The notes: generated by a model from the letters alone, not told the origin. Shown: positions 1 through 8,723, counted from the stretch's first letter. The stretch: DNA of 64,000 nucleotides from JBBRDU01 sp038230335 (GCA_038230335.1 JBBRNL010000002.1:62001-126000), one strand, 5' to 3'. Made by a program: numbers and translations.

Positions 1-623
1 CGCCATTTGCCAGCCCGGGGGGGCCCTCCGCCACGGCAGGGGCTTCGGTTTCTCCCTCGGTTGCGGCGTCGCCTCTGTCCAGTGCCACAGCATCTTCGAG
101 CCTGGCCGACAGGATCCACAGCAAGGTCGACAAAAAGCTGAAGCACAAGGGCATAAACTTCCACGTCGGCGATGAAGACAAAGATGGAGAGAGCACCGAT
201 CATTCGTCGTCGAGCAACGATATTCCCCCCCTCGTGATCCCTCTGGTGGGCATTGTGATGATTGCAGTCTTTGGCGCGCCCGTGGCGATCGTGGCGGTCA
301 TCCTTTACTTCGGGTTTTCCCGAAATCGCATGATGCACCGAACCGTGCGCATGATGGTCGAAAAAGGTCAGCCGGTCCCGGCGGCGCTCCTGAATCCGCC
401 TCCGGCCGTGCGCAAACGCTCGGACATGCGGCGTGGCGTCGTGCTCGTCATGATTGGTCTTGGCCTGATGGTGTTCCTGGCTGCCGTGAATGAAGGGGAA
501 GGCGGTTCGTGGGCCGTTGGGGTGATCCCGTTTCTGATTGGTGCCGGCTACCTGCTGGTTTGGAGATTGGAAGGGAAGGGGGAGGTTGAAGCGAAGGCAG
601 ACAATCCTCCGTCGTTGCCGTAA
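1..623 (+). CDS. DUF6249-like membrane protein, C-terminal part
   Basis: The reading frame is open from the window edge (first full codon at base 3) to the stop at 621-623, so the gene begins outside the window and 206 residues are visible. The first ~75 are a low-complexity Ser/Ala/Pro and charged stretch. A hydrophobic segment (IPLVGIVMIAVFGAPVAIV) follows, then a cytoplasmic-type basic stretch (FGFSRNRMMHRTVRMMVEKG) and two more membrane segments. This arrangement resembles DUF6249 proteins, which often sit beside ECF sigma genes. The next gene, a sigma factor, starts 9 bases later, so the two are probably co-transcribed. An internal GTG at 234 is not needed as a start. Function unknown. 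Confidence 0.75.
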   Translation, partial: PFASPGGPSATAGASVSPSVAASPLSSATASSSLADRIHSKVDKKLKHKGINFHVGDEDKDGESTDHSSSSNDIPPLVIPLVGIVMIAVFGAPVAIVAVILYFGFSRNRMMHRTVRMMVEKGQPVPAALLNPPPAVRKRSDMRRGVVLVMIGLGLMVFLAAVNEGEGGSWAVGVIPFLIGAGYLLVWRLEGKGEVEAKADNPPSLP

Positions 624-632
624 TCTCGGGGC

Positions 633-1169
633 GTGGAGCTAACCGATGCGGACCTCGTCGCTCGAGTTCTTGTCGATGAAGATCAGCATGCTTTCAGCGA
701 ACTGGTCCGCCGACATCAATCGAGTGTGCGAGGTTTGCTGCGCCAACTTACGCGGACCGATTTTGCCCTGGCCGATGATTTGGCGCAGGATGCTTTTCTG
801 CGTGCCTACAAGCACATCCGCAGTTTTCGGGGAGAAGCCCGGTTCTCGACATGGCTATACCGAATCGCCTATAATGTGTTTCGTGAAGACGCACGGCGAC
901 GCAAAGAGCTGGTTGGGATCGATGAGGACGTCCTGCAGGCCGAGCAGGATCCACAGACAGTCGATCCCGGCCTGAGACATGATCTGATGCACGCCCTTAA
1001 CCTTCTTCCGCTGCACGAACGCTCGGCCGTTTTACTTTGCTGCCAGAATGGCTTATCCCACGATGAGGCGTCTCGTGTTTTGGATATTCCTCTTGGCACG
1101 GTGAAGACGAATGTGCTCCGCGGGCGGGAGAAATTGAAGCGCACGCTGGTCGCCTGGGAGAAGAATTGA
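633..1169 (+). CDS. ECF-type RNA polymerase sigma factor
   Basis: A 178-residue protein with the two-domain layout of ECF sigma factors. Region 2 covers roughly residues 20-90 and includes the core-binding stretch ADDLAQDAFLRAYKHI and the -10 recognition stretch FSTWLYRIAYNVFREDARRR. Region 4 (about 120-175) has a helix-turn-helix around SHDEASRVLDIPLGTVKTNV. Translation probably starts at the GTG at 633, just after a GGGG run. It lies 9 bases after the membrane protein and overlaps the following small membrane gene by one base (TGATG), a typical sigma/regulator operon. The target genes cannot be told from the sequence. Confidence 0.92.
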   Translation: MELTDADLVARVLVDEDQHAFSELVRRHQSSVRGLLRQLTRTDFALADDLAQDAFLRAYKHIRSFRGEARFSTWLYRIAYNVFREDARRRKELVGIDEDVLQAEQDPQTVDPGLRHDLMHALNLLPLHERSAVLLCCQNGLSHDEASRVLDIPLGTVKTNVLRGREKLKRTLVAWEKN

Positions 1170-1510
1170 TGAACGAATCAAACGACATCGACGTGCTGGA
1201 TCGCCAGTTGCGCGAAGCCGCGCCTTACATCGATGATGCGGGCTTTACGCGCAGAATTCTCCAGCAATTGCCGGCGCGCCGGCCGAGTTTACAGCGGTTC
1301 AGAGCGACGATTCTTCTCGGCGCTACGTTGGTGGCCAGCCTGATTGCATATCTTCTTTCCGACGGCGGCCGCTTTGTCAGCAACGGCGTTCTCCGCCTCG
1401 CTGGCATGTCGCCCCTGATGATTCTTTTAGGTGCGGGAGTCGTCGGCGCCCTGGTTATGGGAGTCGGCGTGGTCGCAGCCGTGTCGAAGAATCACGAATT
1501 TCGGTCTTAG
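1169..1510 (+). CDS. small membrane protein next to the ECF sigma factor (DUF5056-like)
   Basis: A 113-residue protein whose ATG at 1169 overlaps the sigma stop codon; a TTG one codon upstream is the less likely start. An N-terminal soluble part of about 45 residues (DIDVLDRQLREAAPYIDDAGF) is followed by two hydrophobic segments (ATILLGATLVASLIAYLL and MILLGAGVVGALVMGVGVV). The length and layout recall the small DUF5056-type proteins that follow ECF sigma genes. Position and coupling suggest a membrane-bound regulator of the sigma factor, but there is no zinc-finger anti-sigma motif, so that role is inference. Confidence 0.7.
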   Translation: MNESNDIDVLDRQLREAAPYIDDAGFTRRILQQLPARRPSLQRFRATILLGATLVASLIAYLLSDGGRFVSNGVLRLAGMSPLMILLGAGVVGALVMGVGVVAAVSKNHEFRS

Positions 1511-1752
1511 AAGATCGGGGTGCCTGCCTGGTGGGCGGAAGGGGAAATCGCGATCGCGCGTTGGTTATCCGCGCACCCTCTGCCTTATCATCCCGACTCG
1601 CGCAGACGAGCAGAGACCTCCCATGCGCGCGGTTGATCACGCAAAGTGTCGCCTGGGTAACGCTCGCGCTGTAGGCGGGATCCTTCGCTCCAGCAGCTGC
1701 CGGACTGGCTCAGGATGAGAGAATACGCGTTGCCGACGCGTCAAATTCCTGG

Positions 1753-2694
1753 CTACTCGGGTTGAGCGGCGCACAAGGCGCGCGCCCGCGTGACGTCTGT
1801 CTCAATTTGATGTTTGAGCGCTTCCACGCTTTCAAATTTTCTTTCCGATCGCAGGTAATGGAGAAAACGCACTTCCATATCCTGACCATAGATGTCGCGG
1901 TTGAAGTCGAGCAGGTGAATCTCGAGGGTCCGCTGCGGTTCGCCCCGCGCCACCGTCGGTCGTACGCCCAGATTGATGACGCCATGGTGGCGGATTCCGT
2001 GAATCCATGCCTCCGCAAAGTAGACTCCGTCAGGCGGAAACTGTTCGCTGTGCGCGCTCAGGTTCGCGGTGGGAAAGCCGATCTTGTTTCCGAGCGCCGC
2101 GCCATGCACGACCGTCCCGAGAATCGTGTAGTCTCGTCCCAGCATCTCGGCCGCACGGGCGAAATCGCCTTCCTCAACCGCCTGCCGGATAGCGGTGCTG
2201 CTCACAACCTTGCCATGAATGCGCACCGGTGGAATGCCGATCACGCTGAAGTCAAAATGAAGGCCGAGTTTTTTTAGCAGCTCAAGATTGCCGGCCCGTC
2301 CCCGGCCGAAGGACCACTCATGACCCACACAAATTTCGCGGAGCGACCGCGCACCCCCAACCAGGCGGGAAACAAATTCTTCGGGTGGCGTGGTGGAGAA
2401 TTCATGATTAAACGAGATGACGAGAAGGTGCGCGACACCGAGGGCGCGAATGAGCGCAACTTTGTGCTGGGTCGCAGTCAGTAAATGGGGCGCGTCGCTC
2501 GGACGAAGAATTTTGGCCGGATGCGGATCAAACGTGACGACTACGGGCGTGCCATCGGCGGAATGCGCGTGGCGGGCGGAGGTGGAGATGACCGCCTGAT
2601 GCCCCAAATGCACACCGTCGAAAACTCCGATGGCGAGGAAGAGGGGCCCGCGCAGGCTGTGCAACTCCTCGATCGCGTGCAGGATCTGCATCAT
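1753..2694 (-). CDS. ribF: bifunctional riboflavin kinase / FAD synthetase
   Basis: The 313-residue product phosphorylates riboflavin to FMN and adenylylates FMN to FAD in the cytoplasm. The N-terminal nucleotidyltransferase domain has the signature GVFDGVHLGHQ near residue 23 and the ISSTxIR-type motif as VSSTAIRQAVEEGD. The C-terminal riboflavin kinase domain has GFPTANL and NLGVRPTV. Length matches the family. It is the last gene of the nusA operon, 25 bases after truB. Two adjacent ATGs (2694 and 2691) are both possible starts. No FMN riboswitch is seen before it. Confidence 0.95.
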   Translation of the reverse strand: MMQILHAIEELHSLRGPLFLAIGVFDGVHLGHQAVISTSARHAHSADGTPVVVTFDPHPAKILRPSDAPHLLTATQHKVALIRALGVAHLLVISFNHEFSTTPPEEFVSRLVGGARSLREICVGHEWSFGRGRAGNLELLKKLGLHFDFSVIGIPPVRIHGKVVSSTAIRQAVEEGDFARAAEMLGRDYTILGTVVHGAALGNKIGFPTANLSAHSEQFPPDGVYFAEAWIHGIRHHGVINLGVRPTVARGEPQRTLEIHLLDFNRDIYGQDMEVRFLHYLRSERKFESVEALKHQIETDVTRARALCAAQPE

Positions 2695-2719
2695 GGCAGC
2701 GTGTCTTGCACCATCGCCT

Positions 2720-3442
2720 TCACGCGCCGCGCATGCGCGATACTTCCGGCAACGTCAACATTCGGCCGATGATCTCCTGGCGCGGAGCATTCTTAATTTC
2801 TTCCACCGTAATGGCGCGATCTACGAGAAAACGTCCGGATTTGGTGCGGCGCAAATTCTTCAGATGCGCTCCGCATCCGAGGGTCTCACCAATATCATGC
2901 GCGTAGGTGCGGACGTAAAAGCCCTTGCTGCAGAGGACGGTGAAATCGATGTCGGGCAATGCAACCCGGTCAATCGTATGGCGATATACGTGGACAAGCC
3001 GCGGTTCGCGCTCAACCACTTTGCCTTGCCGCGCCAATTTGTAGAGAGGGACGCCGCCGTGTTTGATGGCGGAAACCATCGGAGGCATTTGATAAAAATC
3101 GCCGCGGAACTTCTCAAAAGCCGCGCGGATTTGAGCCTCATCGAGTTCGGGCACGGGCCGTTCCTCCACAATTTCACCCTCCCGGTCCTGTGTGGTGGTA
3201 CTGGCGCCCAGGGTCAAGGTCCCGACGTATTCCTTGTCCTCACTCATCAGCAAATCCTGGATTTTTGTTCCGCGACCCAGGGTGAGCAGGAGCAGCCCGG
3301 TCGCCAACGGATCGAGCGTGCCGCAATGTCCGACCTTTTTTATTTCAAGCTGTCGGCGCACCAGGGCAACGACATCATGAGACGTCATGCCCCCTGCCTT
3401 GTCGACCAGCAGAACACCGTCAGGAGTTGCGGCCAAGGACAT
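2720..3442 (-). CDS. truB: tRNA pseudouridine(55) synthase
   Basis: A 240-residue TruB that makes pseudouridine 55 in the T-loop of tRNAs. The family start GVLLVDKAGGMTSHDVV is followed by the catalytic motif GHCGTLDPLATGLL with its Asp nucleophile, then by SAIKHGGVPLYKLARQG and SKGFYVRTYAHDIG. The start is set at the ATG at 3442, which puts the conserved core near residue 8; extension to 3559 adds an unconserved stretch. It overlaps the end of the upstream DHH gene by 23 bases, so translation is probably coupled. Confidence 0.94.
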   Translation of the reverse strand: MSLAATPDGVLLVDKAGGMTSHDVVALVRRQLEIKKVGHCGTLDPLATGLLLLTLGRGTKIQDLLMSEDKEYVGTLTLGASTTTQDREGEIVEERPVPELDEAQIRAAFEKFRGDFYQMPPMVSAIKHGGVPLYKLARQGKVVEREPRLVHVYRHTIDRVALPDIDFTVLCSKGFYVRTYAHDIGETLGCGAHLKNLRRTKSGRFLVDRAITVEEIKNAPRQEIIGRMLTLPEVSRMRGA

Positions 3443-4394
3443 CACAAGTTTCCTCCAAAACGCGTTCCTCAACTTCAGCGAGCGTGCCGCGCACGCGTGC
3501 CCCGGCCGCCAGGGTATGCCCGCCGCCGCCAAATTTTTGACATATCGCGCACACATCAACGTCCTGCTCTTTCGAACGCATGCTCACTCGGACCTTGCCT
3601 TCGGCGAGTTCCTCGAAGAATGCCGCCACAATCACGCCTTGAATCGCGCGGATGTGATCAATCAAACCTTCGTTGTCCTCGGGTAGGACACCAAGCTCAG
3701 CGGCGGTGCGCAGGCTCAAACTGAAACTGGCCACCTTGCCCTCGGCCGCGAAGCGCATGGTGCGAAGCAATTCGCGCAATAACTCGATGCGGCGGCGCGG
3801 ATAGTTTTCGTAGAGCTGCTGGCTGACCCGGCCGACATCCACGCCATAACCGACGAGTTCAGATGCAATTTCGAATGTTCGCGCGGTGGTGTTCGAATAC
3901 TGGAAGGAACCCGTGTCCGTGGAGATGGCCACGAACAGGTTCTCTGCGATCTCGGCATCAATCGGAAATTTCTCGGCCTTGAGCAGCTCGAAAAGAATCT
4001 GTCCAGTGGCGGGTGCGGTGGCATCGACATACACGAGATCGCCGTAGCGTGGATTGCTCGGATGGTGGTCGATGTTGATGCAGATTTTGGACGAGCCAAC
4101 TGCGGCAAAGGCCGTGCCCATGCGATTCTGAATGGCCGTATCCAGTGCGACGACGACGTCGACATTTTCCGGAACGGCGGGCGGTGTGCTGATCAATTCG
4201 GCGCGCGGGAGGAAGGAATACTTTTCCAGCATCCCATCTTCATTCCAGACGCGGACATCCTTGCCCAAATGTCTGAGGGAAAGAGCCAGGGCCAGCTGAC
4301 TGCCAAGCGCGTCCCCATCGGGCCGGACGTGGCTGAGCACAGCGAATGTTTGATTCTCGCGCAGGACGCGCGCGATTTCGGGGAAAGTGTTCAC
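3420..4394 (-). CDS. nrnA: DHH-family phosphoesterase (NrnA-like oligoribonuclease / pAp phosphatase)
   Basis: A 324-residue DHH/DHHA1 protein. Motif I reads RPDGDALGSQLAL, the second Asp motif is VVALDTA, the DHH motif itself is NIDHHPSNP, and the C-terminal DHHA1 motif is GGGGHTLAAGARVRG. Family members degrade short RNA oligonucleotides or pAp using Mn2+. The start is GTG at 4394, whose GTGA overlaps the rbfA stop. Members of this family often sit between rbfA and truB, as here. Family assignment is firm; whether it acts mainly on nanoRNA, pAp or cyclic dinucleotide products is not shown. Confidence 0.9.
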   Translation of the reverse strand: MNTFPEIARVLRENQTFAVLSHVRPDGDALGSQLALALSLRHLGKDVRVWNEDGMLEKYSFLPRAELISTPPAVPENVDVVVALDTAIQNRMGTAFAAVGSSKICINIDHHPSNPRYGDLVYVDATAPATGQILFELLKAEKFPIDAEIAENLFVAISTDTGSFQYSNTTARTFEIASELVGYGVDVGRVSQQLYENYPRRRIELLRELLRTMRFAAEGKVASFSLSLRTAAELGVLPEDNEGLIDHIRAIQGVIVAAFFEELAEGKVRVSMRSKEQDVDVCAICQKFGGGGHTLAAGARVRGTLAEVEERVLEETCDVLGRNS

Positions 4395-4741
4395 TCGTCA
4401 CCGCTCTCGGGCTTCTCGAGTTTCTGCAAGATCTCGATGATGCGGGTGCCGCGTTCGATGGAGTCGTCGAGATGAAAGACGAGATGTGGCGTATATTTTA
4501 TAACCACGTTTTTGGCTAACTCGGCCTGGAGAACGGCCCGATGCGCGACCAGTTTGCTCATCACACTTTCCTTGGGCTCACCTCCGAGCACACTGACAAA
4601 GACATGCGCGTTCTTCAAATCGGGTGTGACGTCGACCTGGTTGACTGTGACCAGAGAGGATTCGAAAGCGACTTCGCGTGCGATCAAAGCACTCAGCTCT
4701 CGTTTGAAGAGCTTATTGACACGAAGCAGTCGGTGTTTCAT
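4391..4741 (-). CDS. rbfA: 30S ribosome-binding factor A
   Basis: A 116-residue protein matching RbfA, which binds the 30S subunit during late 16S rRNA processing. The sequence from the ATG at 4741 (MKHRLLRVNKLFKRELSAL) through VNQVDVTPDLKNAHVFVSVL to the C-terminal stretch DDSIERGTRIIEILQKL follows the KH-type family pattern, and its length is normal. An upstream extension to 4858 lacks similarity and would overlap infB. It lies 80 bases after infB, and its stop overlaps the start of the DHH gene. Confidence 0.92.
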   Translation of the reverse strand: MKHRLLRVNKLFKRELSALIAREVAFESSLVTVNQVDVTPDLKNAHVFVSVLGGEPKESVMSKLVAHRAVLQAELAKNVVIKYTPHLVFHLDDSIERGTRIIEILQKLEKPESGDE

Positions 4742-4821
4742 TTCGGGAGCAAAAGAAGGTCGGAGCGGTGGAGGTCCGAAGTGCGGGACGAGGACGCCAC
4801 CACTCCGCGACTCCCGGCCGG

Positions 4822-7074
4822 TCACAGTTTCTGCGCGACTTGTTCGAGCTGATAGCACTCGATGATGTCAGCCACCTGGTATTCGCTGAAGTCACCAAGC
4901 TTGATGCCGCATTCCAAGCCATTGCGCACTTCCTTCACATCATCCTGGAACCGGCGCAGGGTCGAGAGTCCGCCATCATAAACAGGCTGGCGACGGCGCA
5001 GGACGCGGGCTCGCGCAGTTCGGGCGATGCGCCCATCCGTAACGAGGCAACCGGCCACGATGCCGCGGCTCAATTGGAATACCTGCTTCACTTCGGCGTG
5101 TCCGATGACGGTTTCGCGGTGCTCTGGGTCGAGCATGCCGGCCATGGCTTCTTTCAGCTGATCGATCAACTCGTAAATGATTGAGTAAAGTTTTACCTGG
5201 ACGACTTCACGCTTGGCCGCACCGACGGCAAGGCTCTCCACCTTGACATTGAATCCCACGACGACGGCGTTGGAGGCGCTGGCCAGGAGGATATCGTTCT
5301 CCGAAATCGGTCCGACGCCACCATGGATGATTTCCAAATCTATCTTCTTGCTTTCGATCTGGCTGAGCGCACCGATCAGTGCTTCGAGCGAACCTTGCAC
5401 GTCCGTCTTGAGCACAATGCGCAGAAGCTTTTTGCCGTCGGCCGCTTCCAAGAGCGTCTCGAGCGTGGCGCGCTGCGGTGTGCTCAATTTTCCGGCGCGC
5501 TTGGCTTCCAATCGCTCTTCGCTTAGTGCCTTGGCTTCGCGTTCCGATGACATCACCAAAAGTTCATCACCCGCATTGGGCAGACCGGTAAATCCGAGCA
5601 CGCGAACGGGGGTTGATGGGCCAGCTTCTTTGACTTGATTGCCGCGATCGTCCGTCAGCCCTTTCACCTTGCCGCTGTACTCGCCGCAGATGAATGGATC
5701 GCCCACTTTTAGCGTGCCCGTTTGCACGATGACTGTCGCGGTGGGGCCGCGTCCGGCTTCGACTTGTGCTTCGATGACGGTGCCGCGTGGCTTCGCCGTG
5801 GGCGATGCCTTTAAATCCATGACCTCCGCCTGCAGGAGCATCATCTCCAGGAGCTGATCGATATTCGTCCCTTTTGTGGCCGAGACCGGAACGGTGACTG
5901 TTTTGCCACCCCAATCTTCCGGCGTCAAATCTCTGTCCTGCAACTGCTTCTTGACGCGATCGATGTTGGCTCCCGGCAAATCGATCTTATTAAGCGCCAC
6001 CATGATCTCAACATGAGGAGCCGCTTTGGCGTGGTTGATCGCTTCGATCGTTTGCGGCATGAGACCGTCGTCCGCCGCGACGACGAGCACGACAATGTCC
6101 GTGACCGATGCGCCCCGCGCGCGCATGGCCGTGAAAGCGGCGTGGCCCGGCGTATCGAGGAAAGTGACAGGCTGGCCTTTATGCTCAACCCGGTAGGCGC
6201 CGATGTGTTGCGTGATTCCGCCCGCCTCGCCCGCGGCGACCTTCGTCTTGCGAATCGCATCCATGAGTGAGGTCTTGCCGTGATCGACGTGTCCCATGAA
6301 CGTGATGATGGGACTGCGCGGTTTCAGTTCTTCTTCCTTCGCCATGACCGGCGGGGGAGGTGCCACCACGACCTGTTCAACCTTATGAATGCCGCCGCCT
6401 TTCAGGCGAACTTCTTTCTCCAGAATAAAGCCGTGTTTCTCGGCGATCTTCGTCGCGATGTCCGGCTCGATCGTCTGATTTTGATTCACGAAGACGTTGA
6501 AGTCCGTCATGAGCTCTTTGATGAGCTGGAAATTCTTAAGGCCTAGCTGAGGCGCCAAATCCTTCACCATGATGGGCGGCTTGATATGGATGACGTTGGT
6601 CGGTTCGTCTTCCGTTCCGGCTTCGCCAACCTCGGAGGTCGGAGCTTCCGGCGCCACCGCGGCGGGCGCTTCCGGGATCGGTTCCGGCTTGGGCGGCTCC
6701 AGCGGTTTAGGAGCGACCGTTGGTGTCTCGAGCGACGCGCGGATGCGAGAGATGGGAGGGAGGATGGTGGTCTTGCGTCTGGCCTCGCCCTCCGGCGATT
6801 TCTTTTTCGGCTTTTTTTCGTCGATCAGCGAGAGCGTTTCCATTTCGCGGCGCGGGACGACCGCCTTGGCCTCTGGCTTTGGAGCGGCTACCGGTGCGTG
6901 AGATTTTGTGGCCGGGGCGTGGCTACGGGCGGGCGGCTTATGCGCCGGCTCGGCTTTGCGGACTGGAGTCCTGGCCTTATGGGCGTCCGGCTTGTGCGCG
7001 GTGGAAACCTTGGGCGCCGTTTTGGCGGCGACTGGTTTTCGCGCTGCGTTTTTGCTGGTCGTCTTTGTAGGCAT
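4822..7074 (-). CDS. infB: translation initiation factor IF-2
   Basis: A 750-residue IF-2 that delivers initiator tRNA to the ribosome. The first ~110 residues are a Lys/Ala/Pro-rich tail. An IF2_N-like module (IMVKDLAPQLGLKNFQLIKE) precedes the G domain, which has GHVDHGKT (about residue 262), DTPGHAAF, NKIDLPGA and an SATKG motif. Domains II, III and C2 follow, ending with GIKLGDFSEYQVADIIECY. Length and order are normal. The start is ATG 7074, 57 bases after nusA. Confidence 0.97.
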   Translation of the reverse strand: MPTKTTSKNAARKPVAAKTAPKVSTAHKPDAHKARTPVRKAEPAHKPPARSHAPATKSHAPVAAPKPEAKAVVPRREMETLSLIDEKKPKKKSPEGEARRKTTILPPISRIRASLETPTVAPKPLEPPKPEPIPEAPAAVAPEAPTSEVGEAGTEDEPTNVIHIKPPIMVKDLAPQLGLKNFQLIKELMTDFNVFVNQNQTIEPDIATKIAEKHGFILEKEVRLKGGGIHKVEQVVVAPPPPVMAKEEELKPRSPIITFMGHVDHGKTSLMDAIRKTKVAAGEAGGITQHIGAYRVEHKGQPVTFLDTPGHAAFTAMRARGASVTDIVVLVVAADDGLMPQTIEAINHAKAAPHVEIMVALNKIDLPGANIDRVKKQLQDRDLTPEDWGGKTVTVPVSATKGTNIDQLLEMMLLQAEVMDLKASPTAKPRGTVIEAQVEAGRGPTATVIVQTGTLKVGDPFICGEYSGKVKGLTDDRGNQVKEAGPSTPVRVLGFTGLPNAGDELLVMSSEREAKALSEERLEAKRAGKLSTPQRATLETLLEAADGKKLLRIVLKTDVQGSLEALIGALSQIESKKIDLEIIHGGVGPISENDILLASASNAVVVGFNVKVESLAVGAAKREVVQVKLYSIIYELIDQLKEAMAGMLDPEHRETVIGHAEVKQVFQLSRGIVAGCLVTDGRIARTARARVLRRRQPVYDGGLSTLRRFQDDVKEVRNGLECGIKLGDFSEYQVADIIECYQLEQVAQKL

Positions 7075-7131
7075 TCCTGTTTTGAAAAATTTCGCTCATG
7101 GCTCGAGCGGGTTAACCCAAAGCCATTTGAT

Positions 7132-8382
7132 TTACGGAGTCACCGGTTCTCGATGAATCGCGTCGTGAATCTCCTGTGCTTTCGGTTCTTCCACACCCAA
7201 AATCTCGACAAGATCCTTCACGTCTGCGTCGCGCAGTCCTTCCAAATTCGTAAATCCTGATTTGACCAGGGTGACGGCCTGTTCCTCCGTAATCGGGAGT
7301 GATGTGGCGAGCGTTTGAGCTGCTTGCGCGACTTTCTGCTCAACCGCGTGCGTGGCCGACGTGTCTTTATCGATGTTGATCTCCCAGCCAGTCAGGCGGG
7401 AAGTCAGGCGCGCGTTCTGCCCCTTCTTGCCGATGGCGAGTGAGAGCTGGTCTTCATCGACAGAAATTTGGACGCTCTTCTTCTCCGTATCGAACACAAG
7501 GTTTTTCACCTTGGCCGGCTTCAAGGCTTCCAGCACAAAGTCCTTCGGATCGGAACTCCAGCGGATGATGTCGACCTTCTCGTTGTTCAGTTCGCGCACG
7601 ATGTTTTTGACGCGCGATCCGCGCATTCCAACGCAGGCGCCGACGGGATCGACTTTGTCGTTCGCGCTCCACACCGCAATCTTGGTGCGATAGCCGGCTT
7701 CGCGTGCAATACCGCGGATCTCCACGGTGCCGTCGGCAATTTCGCTGACTTCCAATTCGAAGAGGCGCCGGACGAAATTCGGATGGCTGCGTGAAACGAT
7801 GATCTCGGGTCCGCGGATGCCGTTATCCACCGCTACCACATAGGCACGCAAACGGTCACCCACGTTGTAATCCTCCACCACGACCCGCTCGCGCTGCGGC
7901 ATAATCGCTTCAAACTTGCCCAGATCGAGAATGACATCCGACCGATCGAAGCGACGGACCGTGCCGCTGACAATTTCGCCCGCTCGATCCTTGAACTCTT
8001 CGTAGATCATCTCCTTCTCGACCTGGCGAATGCGCTGCATCATCGCCTGCTTGGCCGTTTGCGCGGCAATCCGGCCGAAATTCCGGGGCGTGACTTCGAT
8101 TTCCACCGTTTCGCCGATTTGGGCCTCCGGTTTGATTCGGCGGGCTTTATGCAGTTCGATCTCATCCTGCGGATTTGTGACCGTCTCGACCACGACGAGG
8201 TTAGCCAGCGCGCGGATGTCGCCGGTCTTGGAATCGATATCAATACGCAATTCGCGCGCGGCCCCGACGCTCTTCTTCGAAGCCGAGAGAAGGGCATTGG
8301 AGACGGCCTCAAGAAGGATTTCGCGTTTGATCCCGCGCTCCCGCTCCAGGTAATCCAGCATGGCGATAAATTCCGCGTTCAT
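7132..8382 (-). CDS. nusA: transcription termination/antitermination factor NusA
   Basis: A 416-residue NusA that binds RNA polymerase and nascent RNA. The N-terminal domain (NAEFIAMLDYLERERGIKRE) is followed by an S1 domain (GEIVSGTVRRFDRSDVILDL), KH1 (VGACVGMRGSRVKNIVREL), KH2 (LSLAIGKKGQNARLTSRLTG), and one C-terminal helix-hairpin-helix stretch (FTNLEGLRDADVKDLVEIL). The start is placed at ATG 8382; ATG 8391 is also possible, while the ORF extension to 8421 runs into a leader hairpin. It is the first gene of the operon. The usual upstream neighbour rimP is absent here. Confidence 0.95.
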   Translation of the reverse strand: MNAEFIAMLDYLERERGIKREILLEAVSNALLSASKKSVGAARELRIDIDSKTGDIRALANLVVVETVTNPQDEIELHKARRIKPEAQIGETVEIEVTPRNFGRIAAQTAKQAMMQRIRQVEKEMIYEEFKDRAGEIVSGTVRRFDRSDVILDLGKFEAIMPQRERVVVEDYNVGDRLRAYVVAVDNGIRGPEIIVSRSHPNFVRRLFELEVSEIADGTVEIRGIAREAGYRTKIAVWSANDKVDPVGACVGMRGSRVKNIVRELNNEKVDIIRWSSDPKDFVLEALKPAKVKNLVFDTEKKSVQISVDEDQLSLAIGKKGQNARLTSRLTGWEINIDKDTSATHAVEQKVAQAAQTLATSLPITEEQAVTLVKSGFTNLEGLRDADVKDLVEILGVEEPKAQEIHDAIHREPVTP

Positions 8383-8400
8383 AAAAAACATGTAGCCCGC

Positions 8401-8433
8401 AGACCAAAAAGAGTGGGACATCGGTTCCCACTC
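8401..8433 (-). terminator. terminator-like leader hairpin before nusA
   Basis: Read on the minus strand, GAGTGGGA, a 7-base loop and TCCCACTC form a perfect 8-bp stem (8433-8411), followed directly by five T (8410-8406). It lies between the predicted promoter (8457-8485) and the nusA start, which fits an attenuator in the operon leader. The structure is seen; regulation by attenuation is inferred. Confidence 0.55.
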
Positions 8434-8456
8434 CCTCCAGCGCGGACTAGGCGCGT

Positions 8457-8485
8457 ACCTTAATTTTCGAAGGGGCTTCCGTCAA
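8457..8485 (-). promoter_or_regulatory. predicted sigma-70 promoter of the nusA operon
   Basis: On the minus strand TTGACG (8485-8480) and TAAGGT (8462-8457) are separated by 17 bases. Transcription would begin near 8450, giving a leader of about 70 bases that contains the hairpin at 8401-8433. The -35 box is good; the -10 box is imperfect. Confidence 0.45.
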
Positions 8486-8605
8486 GGGAAGGTATCGGTG
8501 AACGCGGTATGGATGGGTGAGCGGGTGAAGCGTCCTAAAGGGCTCGATTTCAGTTCCCTTTTAACGCCGAACGCTGGGGCCGGGGACCCGTAAGAGCTTG
8601 GCGGT

Positions 8606-8723
8606 GTCATCCTGAGCCAGCGAAGACGGCGAAGGATCCCGCCCATTCAGACGGCGTTACGCGATGTATTTTAGTGTGAGCCACGGAGCGCGTGTGAGGT
8701 CCCTCGCGGGCGCTCGGGATGAC
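8606..8723. repeat. palindromic intergenic repeat, family A, copy 1 (118 bp)
   Basis: The element begins GTCATCCTGAGCCAGCGAAG and ends CGCTCGGGATGAC, so its ends are imperfect inverted repeats. The same 118-bp layout recurs at 49641-49758 and a 100-bp version at 51754-51853. It fills much of the gap between the divergent nusA and glycosyltransferase genes. No other gene is seen between 8486 and 8815. The element resembles REP-like sequences that give spurious peptides with 'HLERSEG'. Confidence 0.8.

Noticed and set aside
2630..3724. 364-codon plus-strand open frame
   Set aside because: It lies opposite truB and ribF, whose products have clear family motifs; the plus frame has none and is a shadow caused by high GC.
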